From an uncultured Actinomycetes bacterium (lineage in GTDB: Bacteria; Actinomycetota; Thermoleophilia; Gaiellales; Gaiellaceae), in NCBI GenBank assembly GCA_903930195.1, contig CAIYXH010000215.1:1-11219 (forward strand): a stretch of DNA of 11,219 nucleotides, given 5' to 3'. The translations under genes and the position numbers were made by a program. Of this stretch, positions 11,113 to 11,219 are shown piece after piece. Numbering within the stretch: position 1 is the stretch's first letter; the number at the start of each line of letters is the position of its first letter. Under the pieces are notes generated by a model that saw only the letters and a list, made by a program, of their open reading frames with translations, was not told the DNA's origin and searched no databases.

Positions 11113-11219
11113 CTACGAGCGGATGACGGAGAGGACCTCGTCACGCTTGGCTTCCATCATCTCCTGGGAGCGCGCTTCGAGGTTGAGGCGGAGGAGGGGC
11201 TCGGTGTTCGACGGGCGAA
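11113..11219 (-). CDS. Phosphomannomutase/phosphoglucomutase, C-terminal end (partial)
   Basis: The minus-strand frame entering from the right edge reads RPSNTEPLLRLNLEARSQEM and then 14 more residues to a TAG stop. RPSNTEP with LRLNLEA is the phosphate-binding loop of domain 4 in alpha-D-phosphohexomutases of the ManB/AlgC group. These interconvert hexose 6- and 1-phosphates for nucleotide-sugar and cell-envelope synthesis. Only 34 residues are in the window, so the exact substrate cannot be assigned. Its stop is 12 nt from the RAYT stop, tail to tail. Confidence 0.85.
   Translation of the reverse strand, partial: RPSNTEPLLRLNLEARSQEMMEAKRDEVLSVIRS

Overview
The window is a compact, very GC-rich chromosomal segment from an actinobacterium. 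The mix of protein families, GTG starts and near absence of Shine-Dalgarno sequences suggests the Thermoleophilia (Gaiella/Solirubrobacter-like lineages), but this is inferred from reading alone. Most genes begin 6-11 nt after a TACNNT-like -10 hexamer, so much of the window appears to be transcribed as leaderless or nearly leaderless mRNA.

Layout: the 3' part of ruvB (1-510) is followed by a GAF-type sensor protein (556-1476). A convergent bacterial-PH-like gene (1480-1842, minus) comes next, then about 300 bp without a credible gene (1843-2149). That stretch carries short GGTGTC/GACACC repeats and a strong 25-nt hairpin, and it ends at an in-frame duplicate of the GAF gene's 3' end (2150-2233). 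A two-gene minus-strand unit follows: a 151-aa unknown protein and a polytopic membrane protein whose C-terminus reads antisense through the duplicate. A divergent small two-helix membrane protein lies at 3371-3595. It converges on a secreted L,D-transpeptidase (3602-4546, minus), which is divergent from recJ (4624-6510). A bifunctional (p)ppGpp synthetase/hydrolase (6680-8872) is followed by a class I SAM methyltransferase (about 8920-9630). This converges on a two-gene minus-strand operon of a hotdog thioesterase and a short GAF-like protein (9635-10401). A REP-associated tyrosine transposase (RAYT, 10531-11100) follows, flanked by two copies of a 17-bp hairpin. The window ends in the 3' end of a phosphohexomutase gene (11113-11219, minus).

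The core is ordinary housekeeping: recombination (RuvB, RecJ), the stringent response (Rel), cell-wall cross-linking (L,D-transpeptidase) and sugar-phosphate metabolism. I see no large undescribed system. The points most worth a second look are a 763-bp block between 45-bp perfect direct repeats that carries the PH-like gene and a REP-like hairpin, the RAYT with its flanking hairpin repeats, the recurring leaderless-promoter signature, and tail-to-tail gene pairs whose stop codons are only 3-6 nt apart and in two cases lie inside inverted repeats.
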